Source: an uncultured Eubacteriales bacterium
GTDB taxonomy: Bacteria; Bacillota; Clostridia; Oscillospirales; Oscillospiraceae
DNA length: 64,000 nt
Assembly: GCA_900547745.1 (NCBI GenBank)
Contig: URHT01000005.1
Span: forward strand, 25,710-89,709
Reading direction: 5' to 3'
Below are positions 42,820-49,672 of the stretch, in pieces (within the stretch, counting starts at the first letter, position 1; every line of letters starts with the position of its first letter). The notes below the pieces were generated by a model. That model searched no databases, was not told where the DNA came from, and saw nothing but the letters and a program-made list of their open reading frames with translations. The translations under genes were made by a program, and so were the position numbers.

Positions 42820-43500
42820 ATGGAGAACCATGTGCCCCAGCAGCTCACGGCCTACCTCACCGCCGCCGCGCTGGGGGCCGCCTCTGCCATGGTCTACGAC
42901 CTGCTACGCACCGTGCGGCTCCGCCGCCGCCGCGACCGGCAGCTCACCGGCCTGCTGGACGGCCTGTATATCGCCGTGCTGGGTTTTCTGCTGCTGTGGT
43001 TCGCCCTGCGCATCGGGCAGGGGGAGCTGCGGCTGTATATGCTCACCGGCGTGGCGCTGGGTGCGTTGCTGTATAGCCTGACGCTGCCGCCGCTGCTGCG
43101 GCCCCTGTGGGACTTTTGGCTGGACGCGGCGGTGGCGCTGTGCCGTCTGCTGTGCCGTCCGGCGGCGCTGGCGGCCCGCTGGCTGAAAAAAGCCGCCGCT
43201 TTCCTGAAAAAACACTTTTCTTTTCGCCGCACCTGCGCTACAATAAAAGACAGCAAGCGGCCCCGGCGGCCGCGGAAGGGAGCGGACAGCCATGGCACAG
43301 AAAAAGACCCGCAAAAAGAGATCCAACACCGTACTGCTGCTGGTGCTGGCCGTCCTCATCGTGGTGGTGGGCATGGAGATCGTCAACGTCTACGGACGCC
43401 TGAGGGATGTCCGGGCGCAGGAAGCGGCGCTGACCCAGCAGATGGAGGAAAAAACGCAGGAGAACGAGGCGCTGCGCTCCGACCTGAGCAAGAAGGATGA
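42820..43500 (+). CDS. yabQ: Sporulation membrane protein YabQ, overlapping divIC
   Basis: A frame of 226 residues beginning one base after the yabP stop. The first about 130 residues carry three or four membrane helices and the SAMVYDLLRTVRLRRRRD segment typical of YabQ. The last 70 residues are Gly/Arg/Pro-rich, have no family character and overlap divIC out of frame by 209 bp. Either the gene has lost an earlier stop or a long overlap is tolerated. YabQ is needed for cortex synthesis in B. subtilis. A weak promoter for divIC (TACAAT near 43240) lies within it. Confidence 0.82.
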   Translation: MENHVPQQLTAYLTAAALGAASAMVYDLLRTVRLRRRRDRQLTGLLDGLYIAVLGFLLLWFALRIGQGELRLYMLTGVALGALLYSLTLPPLLRPLWDFWLDAAVALCRLLCRPAALAARWLKKAAAFLKKHFSFRRTCATIKDSKRPRRPRKGADSHGTEKDPQKEIQHRTAAGAGRPHRGGGHGDRQRLRTPEGCPGAGSGADPADGGKNAGERGAALRPEQEG

Positions 43501-43585
43501 CCCCGACTTCATCAAGGGACTGGCCCGCGACCTGCTGGGACTGGCCGAGGAGGGCGAGCGCATCTTCTACGATGTCAACGACTGA
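43292..43585 (+). CDS. divIC: Septum formation initiator DivIC/FtsB-like
   Basis: A 97-residue bitopic protein: short basic cytoplasmic N-terminus, one membrane helix (about 13-33), then a coiled coil (about 37-70) and the ARDLLGLAEEGERIF end typical of DivIC. It joins FtsL and DivIB in activating septal wall synthesis. It lies inside the 3' end of the yabQ frame. The proper divIC start has GGAAGGGAG upstream. Confidence 0.93.
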   Translation: MAQKKTRKKRSNTVLLLVLAVLIVVVGMEIVNVYGRLRDVRAQEAALTQQMEEKTQENEALRSDLSKKDDPDFIKGLARDLLGLAEEGERIFYDVND

Positions 43586-43609
43586 TACGGAATTGGTACG
43601 CCTATACAG

Positions 43610-43634
43610 CGCCCCGCCTTGCGGCGGGGCGTTT
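43610..43634 (+). terminator. Terminator after divIC
   Basis: CGCCCCGCC/GGCGGGGCG stem with TTGC loop and a short T-run. Confidence 0.65.
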
Positions 43635-43637
43635 CTG

Positions 43638-43666
43638 TTGCCATTTTCCCGCCCGTATGTTATACT
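43638..43666 (+). promoter_or_regulatory. Promoter of the radical SAM / Cys-Ala tail pair
   Basis: TTGCCA (43638-43643) and TATACT (43661-43666), each one mismatch from consensus, with a 17-bp spacer. This is one of the best promoters in the window and makes the pair an independent unit. Confidence 0.75.
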
Positions 43667-43691
43667 GGCGGCAACGAAAGGAGGAACGCCT

Positions 43692-45077
43692 ATGCCTACG
43701 TTTCTGGAACAGCGCTACCGCCGGCAGCACCTGCGCTGCGTGCGGCACATCACGCTGGATCCCAAGGGCCGGGGCGCCGTCCGCATCCACATGATCCCGC
43801 CCCGGGAGGATGCGCCGTCCGCGCCGTTCCTGCTGCTGCTCAACGGCGACAAGCTGGTGCCGCTGAATCTGTCATGGGCCATTCTGCTGGCCAACTTCAT
43901 GGACAGGCTGGAGCCCTTCGCCGGTCTGGAGATCGGCGAGTCCGACTGGCGTGCCATGGCGGACGCCGCCGTGGCCGCGACCCATAAAACCTATCCCTTT
44001 ACCAAAAAGACCGATCTGGCCGACGATCTGGCCCTGATGCTCACCTCGCTGGTGGCCATCGCCCAGGGACGGGAGCCGGAGGCGGAGGTGGGCGTCCTCT
44101 CGCTGGGTGAATATGCCTCCCAGATGACCGCGCCCCACCGCATGGATCTGATGGTCAGCGCCATGCACCGTGACGGCGCGTGGCACTGCAACCAGAAGTG
44201 CCTGCATTGCTACGCCGCCGGTCAGTCGCTGGCCGACGCGCCGGAGCTGACCACCCAGCAGTGGCTGGATATCCTCCGCCGCCTGCAGGCCGCCAATATC
44301 CCGCAGGTGACGTTCACCGGCGGCGAGCCCACCCTCCGGGCCGATCTGGCGGAGCTGGTGGACGCGGCCCAGTGGTTCGTCACCCGCCTGAACACCAACG
44401 GCCAGCTGCTGACCCCGGAGCTGTGCGCCAAGCTGTACGACGCCAGCCTTGACAGCGTGCAGGTCACGCTGTACAGCGCCGACCCCGCCGTTCACAACGC
44501 ACTGGTGGGGACGGACGGCTTTGAAAAAACGGTGCAGGGCATCCGGAACGCCGTGGAGGCGGGGCTCATCGTGTCGGTGAACACGCCGCTGTGCAGCCTG
44601 AACACCGACTACGCCGCCACCCTGCGCTTCGCCGCCGGTCTGGGCGTGCGCTACGCTACCTGCTCCGGCCTGATCCCCTCCGGCAGCGCCGAGGGGGCGG
44701 AGAGCCGCGCCACCCGCCTGACGGAGCAGGGGCTGACGGACGTGCTGCGCGCCGCCGCCTCCGCGGTGGAGGAGCTGGGCATGGAGCTGGACTTCACCAG
44801 CCCCGGCTGGCTGCCGGAGGAGACGCTCTACGCCTTGGGCCTGCACCTGATCCCCAGCTGCGGGGCCTGCCTCTCCAACATGGCCGTCGCCCCGGACGGC
44901 AGCGTTATCCCCTGCCAGAGCTGGCTCAGCAGCGCCTCTCTGGGCAATATACTCACCGACGACTGGAGCGCCATCTGGAACAGCCAGCGCTGCGCCGCCA
45001 TCCGGGTGGAGAGCGCGAAGATGGCGCATATCTGTCAGCTGCGCACCGGCAACAGGGAGGAGGGGGCCACATGCTGA
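43692..45077 (+). CDS. Radical SAM/SPASM peptide- or protein-modifying enzyme
   Basis: A 461-residue protein. The radical SAM cluster motif is C166-x3-C170-x2-C173 (CNQKCLHC), followed by TFTGGEPTLR. The C-terminal SPASM-like region (about 395-461) has CGAC, a further Cys in VIPC and Cys in RCAAI, HICQL and at the very end. The 165-residue N-terminal domain has an LN-rich core (about 40-80) that could be a PqqD-like substrate-recognition module, but I cannot show this. Such enzymes install thioether or C-C cross-links on Cys-rich peptides. It overlaps the Cys-Ala tail gene by 7 bp, which makes that protein the likely substrate. Confidence 0.88.
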   Translation: MPTFLEQRYRRQHLRCVRHITLDPKGRGAVRIHMIPPREDAPSAPFLLLLNGDKLVPLNLSWAILLANFMDRLEPFAGLEIGESDWRAMADAAVAATHKTYPFTKKTDLADDLALMLTSLVAIAQGREPEAEVGVLSLGEYASQMTAPHRMDLMVSAMHRDGAWHCNQKCLHCYAAGQSLADAPELTTQQWLDILRRLQAANIPQVTFTGGEPTLRADLAELVDAAQWFVTRLNTNGQLLTPELCAKLYDASLDSVQVTLYSADPAVHNALVGTDGFEKTVQGIRNAVEAGLIVSVNTPLCSLNTDYAATLRFAAGLGVRYATCSGLIPSGSAEGAESRATRLTEQGLTDVLRAAASAVEELGMELDFTSPGWLPEETLYALGLHLIPSCGACLSNMAVAPDGSVIPCQSWLSSASLGNILTDDWSAIWNSQRCAAIRVESAKMAHICQLRTGNREEGATC

Positions 45078-46165
45078 AAAAACTGCATATCCTGCTGCTG
45101 ACCCTGCTGACGGCGCTGTGCTGTACCGTCACCGCGTGGGCGGACTACGACTATATCAACGACTACAGCGTGAGCGTCCAGCCCAACACCGACGACGGCA
45201 GCCTGAACATCACCGTCTCCCTGACGTGGACGGCGCTGGAGGAGCTGCCCTACGGACAGGAGCTGAAGATCGGCGTGCCCAACGGCTCCATCCGGGAGGA
45301 GACGGCCCTGACGGACAACATCGAGCGCCTGTCCTTCGACAACAGCTACATGTACGTCTATCTGGACCGCGCCTACAAGAAAAACGAGACGTTTACTTTC
45401 TCCTACTCGTGGGTGCAGGCGTATATGTATGGGCTGGACGGCGACACCGTGACCTACGACTACACCCCCGGCTGGTTCGACGAGGCCAAGATGGGGGCCA
45501 TGACCCTGACGTGGCACGACCCCGCCGGTCTGACCGGCGACTTCAGCGAGGGGACAGTTTCCGGCGCGGACAGTGTGACGGTGGCGGATGGACTGACCAT
45601 CACCGCCTCCGACCAGTCCTACGGCTACAAGATGAACGTGAAGGTGCGCTACACCGACTGGCCCACGGCCCTGTCTCCGGAGAACAGCATCGGCAGCCAA
45701 CCCGACAACAGTGGATACGACGACTGGTACGACGAGGACGAGGACACAGGCATGGCTGCCCTGTTCCTGACGCTGATCATCACCATCTTCATCGTTTGGG
45801 TGGTGGTGCGGATCCTCCGGAAGCTGGGCGGTGGCTACGCCGGCGGCTTCGGCACCCGCTATGTGTTCGTCAACCATCTCTGGTACCCCGCCGGGCCTGA
45901 CGGCAAGCCCCGTCCCGGCAGCGTGGGCACCAAGACGCGGCCCCGCCCGCCCCGCAGCGGCGGTGGCGGCTTCGGCGGCGGCAGCCGCGGCGGCGGATTT
46001 GGCGGCGGCGGATTTGGCGGCGGCGGGCACTGCGCCTGCGCCAGCAGCTGCGCCTGTGCCTGTGCCTGCGCCTGCGCCGGCGGCGGCCGCGCGGGCTGCT
46101 CGGCCAAAAATCTCTACGGCGCGGTGCGGCTGGACAAGGCGCTTGCCGAGAAACTGGATACCTGA
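45071..46165 (+). CDS. Secreted membrane-anchored protein with Gly-rich linker and alternating Cys-Ala C-terminal tail
   Basis: A 364-residue protein. Signal peptide 1-24 (ends AWA), an extracytoplasmic beta-rich domain (about 25-215) resembling DUF2207 proteins, an acidic Asp/Tyr stretch, one membrane helix (about 228-250), then a cytoplasmic part. That part has a Pro/Arg segment, Gly/Phe repeats (about 295-319) and a tail with eight Cys at 321, 323, 327, 329, 331, 333, 335 and 343, six of them alternating with Ala, then GGGRAGCS and an amphipathic end. The Cys tail lies on the same side of the membrane as the upstream radical SAM enzyme. The gene starts 7 bp inside the enzyme gene. The tail is probably a modification site or metal ligand array; function unknown. 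Confidence 0.88.
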   Translation: MLKKLHILLLTLLTALCCTVTAWADYDYINDYSVSVQPNTDDGSLNITVSLTWTALEELPYGQELKIGVPNGSIREETALTDNIERLSFDNSYMYVYLDRAYKKNETFTFSYSWVQAYMYGLDGDTVTYDYTPGWFDEAKMGAMTLTWHDPAGLTGDFSEGTVSGADSVTVADGLTITASDQSYGYKMNVKVRYTDWPTALSPENSIGSQPDNSGYDDWYDEDEDTGMAALFLTLIITIFIVWVVVRILRKLGGGYAGGFGTRYVFVNHLWYPAGPDGKPRPGSVGTKTRPRPPRSGGGGFGGGSRGGGFGGGGFGGGGHCACASSCACACACACAGGGRAGCSAKNLYGAVRLDKALAEKLDT

Positions 46166-46170
46166 AACAG

Positions 46171-46200
46171 GAGGGACGGCGCCCTGCCGTCTCTCTTTTT
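46171..46200 (+). terminator. Terminator of the radical SAM / Cys-Ala tail unit
   Basis: GAGGGACGGC/GCCGTCTCTC stem (one G-T pair), GCCCT loop and T5. Confidence 0.85.
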
Positions 46201-46203
46201 CAC

Positions 46204-46234
46204 AAAAAAGGAGCCGCCCTGCAAGCAGAGCGGC
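46204..46234 (-). terminator. Minus-strand hairpin terminator without an assigned gene
   Basis: GCCGCCCTGC (46213-46222) faces GCAGAGCGGC (46225-46234). On the minus strand the one imperfect pair is G-U and the stem is followed by U6; on the plus strand it is an A-C mismatch. So it is oriented to the minus strand. A -10-like TATAAT on that strand lies at 46267-46272. The 46166-46502 gap otherwise contains only the hpf control region. Confidence 0.5.
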
Positions 46235-46365
46235 CCAAGCGGGTGGGATATTGGAAAGCTTCCTCTATTATAGTAACGCAAGCCCGTCCCCGTGTAAATA
46301 GGAGGTTTTGCCGCATTTCCGCGACTTTTCGGACATCCTGTCGAATCTGCCCAAATTGCAAACAC

Positions 46366-46384
46366 TTTGTGAAGTTTTCACAAA
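46366..46384. promoter_or_regulatory. Dyad upstream of the hpf promoter
   Basis: TTTGTGAA-GTT-TTCACAAA, perfect 8-bp arms, centred about 28 bp before the -35. It resembles a CRP/FNR-type site (TGTGA...TCACA) but with a spacer one base shorter. Confidence 0.4.
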
Positions 46385-46399
46385 TTCTCTCAAAACCGC

Positions 46400-46428
46400 T
46401 TTTCAAACCTACTGCGATTTGCTATAAT
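46400..46428 (+). promoter_or_regulatory. Promoter of hpf
   Basis: TTTTCA (46400-46405) and TATAAT (46423-46428), 17-bp spacer. Confidence 0.65.
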
Positions 46429-46502
46429 ACGGGCAAGGATAAAGGGAAACGGCTCCCCGACCCTGCTCTGTGTTTACCGCACTGACGAAAGGAGCAAGTA
46501 CT

Positions 46503-47042
46503 ATGAAGTTCACATTCGCCTGCAAGAAAATCTCCCTCAACGACTCCATCAAGGAATACGCGGAAAAGAAGATCAGCAAGCTGGACAAGTATTTTCCGGA
46601 GGAGGCAGACGCCTTTGTGACCTTTGCCGTGGAGAAGAAGAACCGCTGCGTGGTGGAGCTGACCATCCGCAGCACCAACGGCACGTTGTTCCGCGCCCAG
46701 ACGGAGGATCCCGACGGCGATATGCGCGGCGCTATTGACGAGGCTGTCAGCCTCATCGACCGCCGCATCCGCAAGAACAAGACGCGGTTGGCCAAGAACC
46801 TGCGGGCCGACGCCCTTGTCTCCTCCGTTCCCGCAGAGTTCGACGTGGTGGAGGACAACGACTTCGACATCATCCGCACCAAGCGCTTTGCTGTCAAGCC
46901 CATGACCACGGATGAGGCCATCCTGCAGATGAACCTGCTGGATCACTCCTTCTATGTATTCCGCCGCATTGATGACAACGCCATCTGCGTGGTGTACCAC
47001 CGCAACAACGGCGGCTACGGACTGATTGAAACAGCGGAGTGA
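46503..47042 (+). CDS. hpf: Ribosome hibernation promoting factor, long form
   Basis: A 179-residue long Hpf. The N-terminal S30AE domain (1-100) binds the 30S A/P site region; the C-terminal domain (about 122-179, IIRTKRFAVKPMTTDEAILQM, FRRIDDNAICVVYHRNNGGYGLI) dimerises to pair two ribosomes into 100S particles in stationary phase. The ATG at 46503 has AAAGGAG upstream. It is preceded by a promoter and a dyad that could link it to growth phase. Confidence 0.96.
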   Translation: MKFTFACKKISLNDSIKEYAEKKISKLDKYFPEEADAFVTFAVEKKNRCVVELTIRSTNGTLFRAQTEDPDGDMRGAIDEAVSLIDRRIRKNKTRLAKNLRADALVSSVPAEFDVVEDNDFDIIRTKRFAVKPMTTDEAILQMNLLDHSFYVFRRIDDNAICVVYHRNNGGYGLIETAE

Positions 47043-47144
47043 CCGTTTGATACAATTCCAGAGGGGGCGGCGGTGCCGCCCCCTTTTTCCTTGCAAGAGG
47101 CGCCGTTATCCCCCATAATAGAGAAAACGAAGGGAGGCTTTTTC

Positions 47145-48332
47145 TTGAATCTGCTCCATCTCTGGTATCGTGCCTACCAGTGCGTTTTCGGTGCGGGCGC
47201 CCGGCTGCTGCCGTGGCGCTGGTCGGAGACGGTGGTCGGCCCCGGCAGCCTTGCCCGCGTCCCGTCCCTGCTGACGGAGTACGGCGTCCGCCGCCCGCTG
47301 GTGGCGGCCAGCCGCCGCCAGTGCGCCGATCCCGCCTTCCGGCAGATGCTGGCGCAGCTGGAGAGCTATGTCCTGTTCTCCGATATCCGGCCGAACCCGC
47401 CGGCGTCCGCCGTGGAGGCCGCCGCCGCGCTGTACCGCCGTGAGGGCTGCGACAGTCTGGTGGCCGTGGGCGGCGGCAGTCCCATGGACACCGCCAAGGC
47501 CGCGGCGGCGCTGGTGGCCCGCCCCGGTAAGACCCTGCCCCAGCTGGCCGGGCTTCTGAAGGTGCGCCGCCGCATCCCGCCCCTCATCGCCGTACCCACC
47601 ACCGCCGGCACCGGCTCGGAGACCACCATCGCCGCCGTGGTCACCGGCCCTGACCACCACAAGTACGCCGTCAGCGACCTGTGCCTGATCCCCCGCTGCG
47701 CCGTGCTGGATCCGCTGCTCACCGTGTCCCTGCCGCCGCAGACCACCGCCGAAACGGGCATGGATGCCCTGACCCACGCGGTGGAGGCCTACCTCAGCCG
47801 CTTTTACCCCACCCGCGAGACGAACCGTCTGGCGGAGGAAGCCGTTGTCACCATCTTCCAAACGCTGGAGCGCGCCTGCGCCCACGGTGAGGACGTGGAC
47901 GCCCGGCAGGCGCTGCTCACCGCCTCCTATCAGGCCGGCGCGGCCTTTACCCGTGCCAGCGTGGGCAACGTCCACGCCATCGCCCACACGCTGGGCGGCC
48001 TGTACGGCGTGGGCCACGGTCTTGCCAACGCGGTGCTGCTGCCCGTGATCCTCCGAGACTACGGCACGGCGGCGCACCGGCGGCTGTCCCGTCTGGCGGA
48101 GCTGGTGGGACTGTCCGGCGACACCGAGGCGGCCAGAGCCAACGCCTTTATCGACGCCATTCTGGCCATGAATGCCCGTTTGGGTATCCCCACCGGCTTC
48201 ACCTGCATCCGGGAGGCGGATCTGCCCCGTATGGCGGCGTGGGCGGCGGCGGAGGCCAACCCCACCTACCCCGTGCCGGTGATCTACGACCGCGGCCGTT
48301 TTATCCGCGTCATCCGGCAGGTCATGCAGTAA
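47145..48332 (+). CDS. Iron-containing alcohol dehydrogenase
   Basis: A 395-residue group III metal-dependent ADH. GGGSPMDTAKAAA (NAD(P)-binding), PTTAGTGSE and the metal ligands Asp and His in TGMDALTHAVEAY plus the two His in HAIAHTLGGLYGVGHGLANA are all present. It interconverts an alcohol and aldehyde with NAD(P)H; the substrate is unknown. I read the start as TTG at 47145 behind AGGGAGG, giving (M)NLLHLWYRAY; earlier in-frame codons lack a ribosome-binding site. It follows hpf by about 100 bp with no clear promoter. Confidence 0.9.
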   Translation: MNLLHLWYRAYQCVFGAGARLLPWRWSETVVGPGSLARVPSLLTEYGVRRPLVAASRRQCADPAFRQMLAQLESYVLFSDIRPNPPASAVEAAAALYRREGCDSLVAVGGGSPMDTAKAAAALVARPGKTLPQLAGLLKVRRRIPPLIAVPTTAGTGSETTIAAVVTGPDHHKYAVSDLCLIPRCAVLDPLLTVSLPPQTTAETGMDALTHAVEAYLSRFYPTRETNRLAEEAVVTIFQTLERACAHGEDVDARQALLTASYQAGAAFTRASVGNVHAIAHTLGGLYGVGHGLANAVLLPVILRDYGTAAHRRLSRLAELVGLSGDTEAARANAFIDAILAMNARLGIPTGFTCIREADLPRMAAWAAAEANPTYPVPVIYDRGRFIRVIRQVMQ

Positions 48333-48343
48333 CATATAAATAA

Positions 48344-48378
48344 CAGGAAGCCGGACGCCAAGGGCGTCCGGCTTCCTG
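48344..48378. terminator. Long hairpin between convergent genes
   Basis: A perfect 16-bp stem CAGGAAGCCGGACGCC with AAG loop. The plus-strand side lacks a T-run; the minus-strand side continues TTATTTATATG, so it suits the minus-strand small gene better. Confidence 0.7.
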
Positions 48379-48409
48379 CTATGGTAGAGAGAAAAGTGAA
48401 AGTGTGATG

Positions 48410-48595
48410 TCAGAACAAAGTACACAGCAGGTTCAGCTCCGCCACGAACCACACCGGAAGCAGCATGGCACACACGCGGACGACCGGGGTGATGTTCCCC
48501 GTCAGCAGGCACGCCATAGTATAGATGATAATGGCGGTGACGACCACCGCGGCGATAGCCAGCAGGGAAACAGTGGAAGATTTGGTTTTTGTCAT
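48410..48595 (-). CDS. Small two-helix membrane protein, unknown
   Basis: A 61-residue protein beginning MTKTKSSTVSLLAI with two membrane helices (about 7-29 and 35-58). The ATG at 48595 has AAAGGAG 9 nt upstream, and a good promoter lies 32-60 bp further out. I do not recognise a family. It is transcribed divergently from a LysR regulator, which makes it a likely regulated target. Confidence 0.72.
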   Translation of the reverse strand: MTKTKSSTVSLLAIAAVVVTAIIIYTMACLLTGNITPVVRVCAMLLPVWFVAELNLLCTLF

Positions 48596-48626
48596 AGGGA
48601 ACAACTCCTTTCTTAATTGTGAGGTC

Positions 48627-48655
48627 ATCATAGCACCAAAAGTTATGCTTGTAAA
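48627..48655 (-). promoter_or_regulatory. Promoter of the small membrane protein gene
   Basis: Minus strand TTTACA (48650-48655) and TATGAT (48627-48632), 17-bp spacer. Its -35 overlaps the -35 of the LysR gene promoter on the other strand. Confidence 0.7.
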
Positions 48656-48677
48656 ATTGATTATTGACGTGTATAAT
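48649..48677 (+). promoter_or_regulatory. Promoter of the LysR regulator gene
   Basis: TTGTAA (48649-48654) and TATAAT (48672-48677), 17-bp spacer. Confidence 0.7.
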
Positions 48678-48693
48678 ATAGACTAAATCTATA
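48677..48693. promoter_or_regulatory. Dyad at the LysR gene transcription start
   Basis: TATAGA-CTAAA-TCTATA overlaps the expected start of transcription, a likely autoregulatory site. Confidence 0.5.
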
Positions 48694-48707
48694 ATTGGAG
48701 GACGTGC

Positions 48708-49607
48708 ATGACCACCCTGGATATTGAAACTTTCTTCGCTGTGCTGGATCACGGCACCATGACGGCAGCGGCAGAAGCGCTGTTCATTACCCAGCCCACC
48801 CTGACGGCCCGAATACAGGCGCTGGAGGCGGAGGTGGGTGCGGCGCTGTTCCGGCGCGGCAAGGGGCAGCGCCACATCACCTTAACGGAGGCCGGGCAGC
48901 GCTTTCTGCCGCTGGCCCGCCGGTGGCAGAATCTATTGAAAGAGACGCAGACCTTTTCCTCCGTGGAGCGGCGGGAGTTTCTGCACATCATCGCCGTCTA
49001 CACCGCCAATCAGTATATCCTGCCGCCGGTGTATCAGCGCTTTCTGGAGCGGGGGCTGCCGGTATCCCTGTGGGTGGAATCGATGCGCATCTATGAGACG
49101 GTGGCGGCCGTGGCGCGGGGCGACGCAGACATGGCCATCGTAGACGGCGACCTGCACTACGACCTGCAGATCGAGGCCCGCCCCCTGTTCCGGGAGTCCT
49201 TCTTTCTGGTGGTGCCGATGGATCTGGCGCTGCCGGACACGGTACATCCCTCCATGCTCCGGGTGGAGGATGAGATACTCGTCTCCGGCCAGCCGGAGAT
49301 CCTCCAGTGGCACGACTGCTGGTACGGCATGGACGCCCGCCCGCTGCTGTATACCGATATTCCCCAGCTGGCGGAGACGCTGCCCTCCTGCGGGCGGCGC
49401 TGGGTCATCTGTCCCGCCGCAGCGGCGGGCCATTCCGTCCGCCAGTTCCCCACCATCCGTTCCCTGCGCCTGACCGACGCCCCCGCCGACCGCACGTTCT
49501 ATCTGGTGACGCCCAAGGGCCGCCCCCTTTCCGATGCCTCGGAGCAGCTGCTGGCCGATCTCCGGGCCCACCTCCGCACGGTGGACGGCATCCACCTGTT
49601 CGAGTGA
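48708..49607 (+). CDS. LysR family transcriptional regulator
   Basis: A 299-residue LTTR. The N-terminal winged HTH (about 1-60: GTMTAAAEALFITQPTLTARIQALE) is standard; the effector domain (about 90-299) binds an unknown ligand. LTTRs usually act on a divergent neighbour, here the 61-residue membrane protein. TTGGAGG precedes the ATG. It is followed by a strong bidirectional terminator. Confidence 0.93.
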   Translation: MTTLDIETFFAVLDHGTMTAAAEALFITQPTLTARIQALEAEVGAALFRRGKGQRHITLTEAGQRFLPLARRWQNLLKETQTFSSVERREFLHIIAVYTANQYILPPVYQRFLERGLPVSLWVESMRIYETVAAVARGDADMAIVDGDLHYDLQIEARPLFRESFFLVVPMDLALPDTVHPSMLRVEDEILVSGQPEILQWHDCWYGMDARPLLYTDIPQLAETLPSCGRRWVICPAAAAGHSVRQFPTIRSLRLTDAPADRTFYLVTPKGRPLSDASEQLLADLRAHLRTVDGIHLFE

Positions 49608-49615
49608 CTGCCCAT

Positions 49616-49651
49616 AAAAAACGTCCGCGCACACCGTGCGCGGACGTTTTT
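49616..49651. terminator. Bidirectional terminator after the LysR gene
   Basis: A-run, stem ACGTCCGCGCAC/GTGCGCGGACGT with short loop, T-run. Confidence 0.93.
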
Positions 49652-49672
49652 ACCTTGTCCTTTGCGATCGCC

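Noticed and set aside
44591..45070. A longer start for the Cys-Ala tail protein
   Set aside because: The upstream part is the radical SAM gene read out of frame. The ATG at 45071 begins a proper signal peptide.
46114..46365. An 83-codon minus-strand frame opposite the Cys-Ala tail end
   Set aside because: No ribosome-binding site, and the minus-strand hairpin at 46204-46234 lies inside it.
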